From Odiellus spinosus (taxonomy: Eukaryota > Arthropoda > Arachnida > Opiliones > Phalangiidae): 64,000 nt of DNA. Position numbers and translations under genes: made by a program. The stretch lies in contig OY987226.1 of NCBI GenBank assembly GCA_963920705.1, positions 3,536,501 through 3,600,500 of the forward strand. The letters run 5' to 3'. Every line of letters starts with the position of its first letter. The stretch's first letter is position 1. The notes under the pieces were generated by a model. The model was not told the DNA's origin. It saw only the letters and a program-made list of their open reading frames with translations, and did not search any database. Below, in pieces: positions 63,762-64,000 of the stretch.

Positions 63762-64000
63762 TTAAACAGCGGATGGGACGTTAATTTTAACACTATTATG
63801 TTATTTAAATATTGAATATTCTTGATACACTATATTGATATAGCGTTATGTGAAATTAAACTATAATAATCGAAATTATTAAGTCATTTTTTCATAAATT
63901 TTAATACCTGTATAAGGTAATTAATTTTACTTTTTGTAAAAGTTTAATTATAATACGAATGTATATGGGATTAAAAAAGTATTATCGCTAATTATGACAG

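Overview
This is nuclear DNA of an animal, most likely an arthropod. Every gene is split by GT-AG introns. A (CCTAA)n tract, the arthropod telomere pentamer, lies inside one element near 42.95 kb. The spaces between exons are packed with short non-autonomous inverted-repeat elements and minisatellites. No species can be named from the sequence alone. There is no sign of bacterial, plasmid or viral organisation, and I saw no rRNA, tRNA or CRISPR array.

The gene content is a head-to-tail array of five genes of one family, all on the + strand. They are NRF-6 / nose-resistant-to-fluoxetine-like proteins: a secreted-side, cysteine-rich NRF domain followed by a multi-pass acyltransferase-3 membrane domain. 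Gene A (last three exons only, 41-1180) runs in from the left edge. Gene B (5326-15783, 724 aa), gene C (18939-31991, 822 aa), gene D (37596-50876, 763 aa) and gene E (54279-63266, 766 aa) are complete. Each of B to E can be assembled by hand into 15 exons with the same intron phases and no frameshift or internal stop. A, B and C form one subfamily and D and E another. Gene C keeps an open frame but has lost two histidines that its paralogues keep.

The non-coding space is mostly repeats. Four families of 280-370 bp elements (working names TSD7-A to TSD7-D) start with CA and end with TG; three of them are flanked by exact 7-bp direct duplications, and the fourth (D) by only an approximate one. 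One TSD7-A copy has collapsed to a perfect 30-bp palindrome that still carries its 7-bp duplications. Other families insert at TTAA (TTAA-A, -B, -C; ends AGGGAGAATG). Further foldback or AT-rich families are called FB-1 to FB-4, AT-1 and CAC-1. Nested insertions give relative ages in several places.

Minisatellites have expanded inside introns, with unrelated units in the first intron of C (23 bp), D (39 bp) and E (35 bp). Gene C also carries a 28-bp array in intron 3, a 172-bp array in intron 8 and a 23/24-bp array in intron 11. A 40-bp array lies between C and D, and a 29-bp array lies in intron 12 of D.

The genes probably act as separate paralogous membrane acyltransferase-like proteins, not as a pathway. 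B and C share a 23-base upstream block and an older TTAA-type element, so their promoters descend from one duplicated segment.
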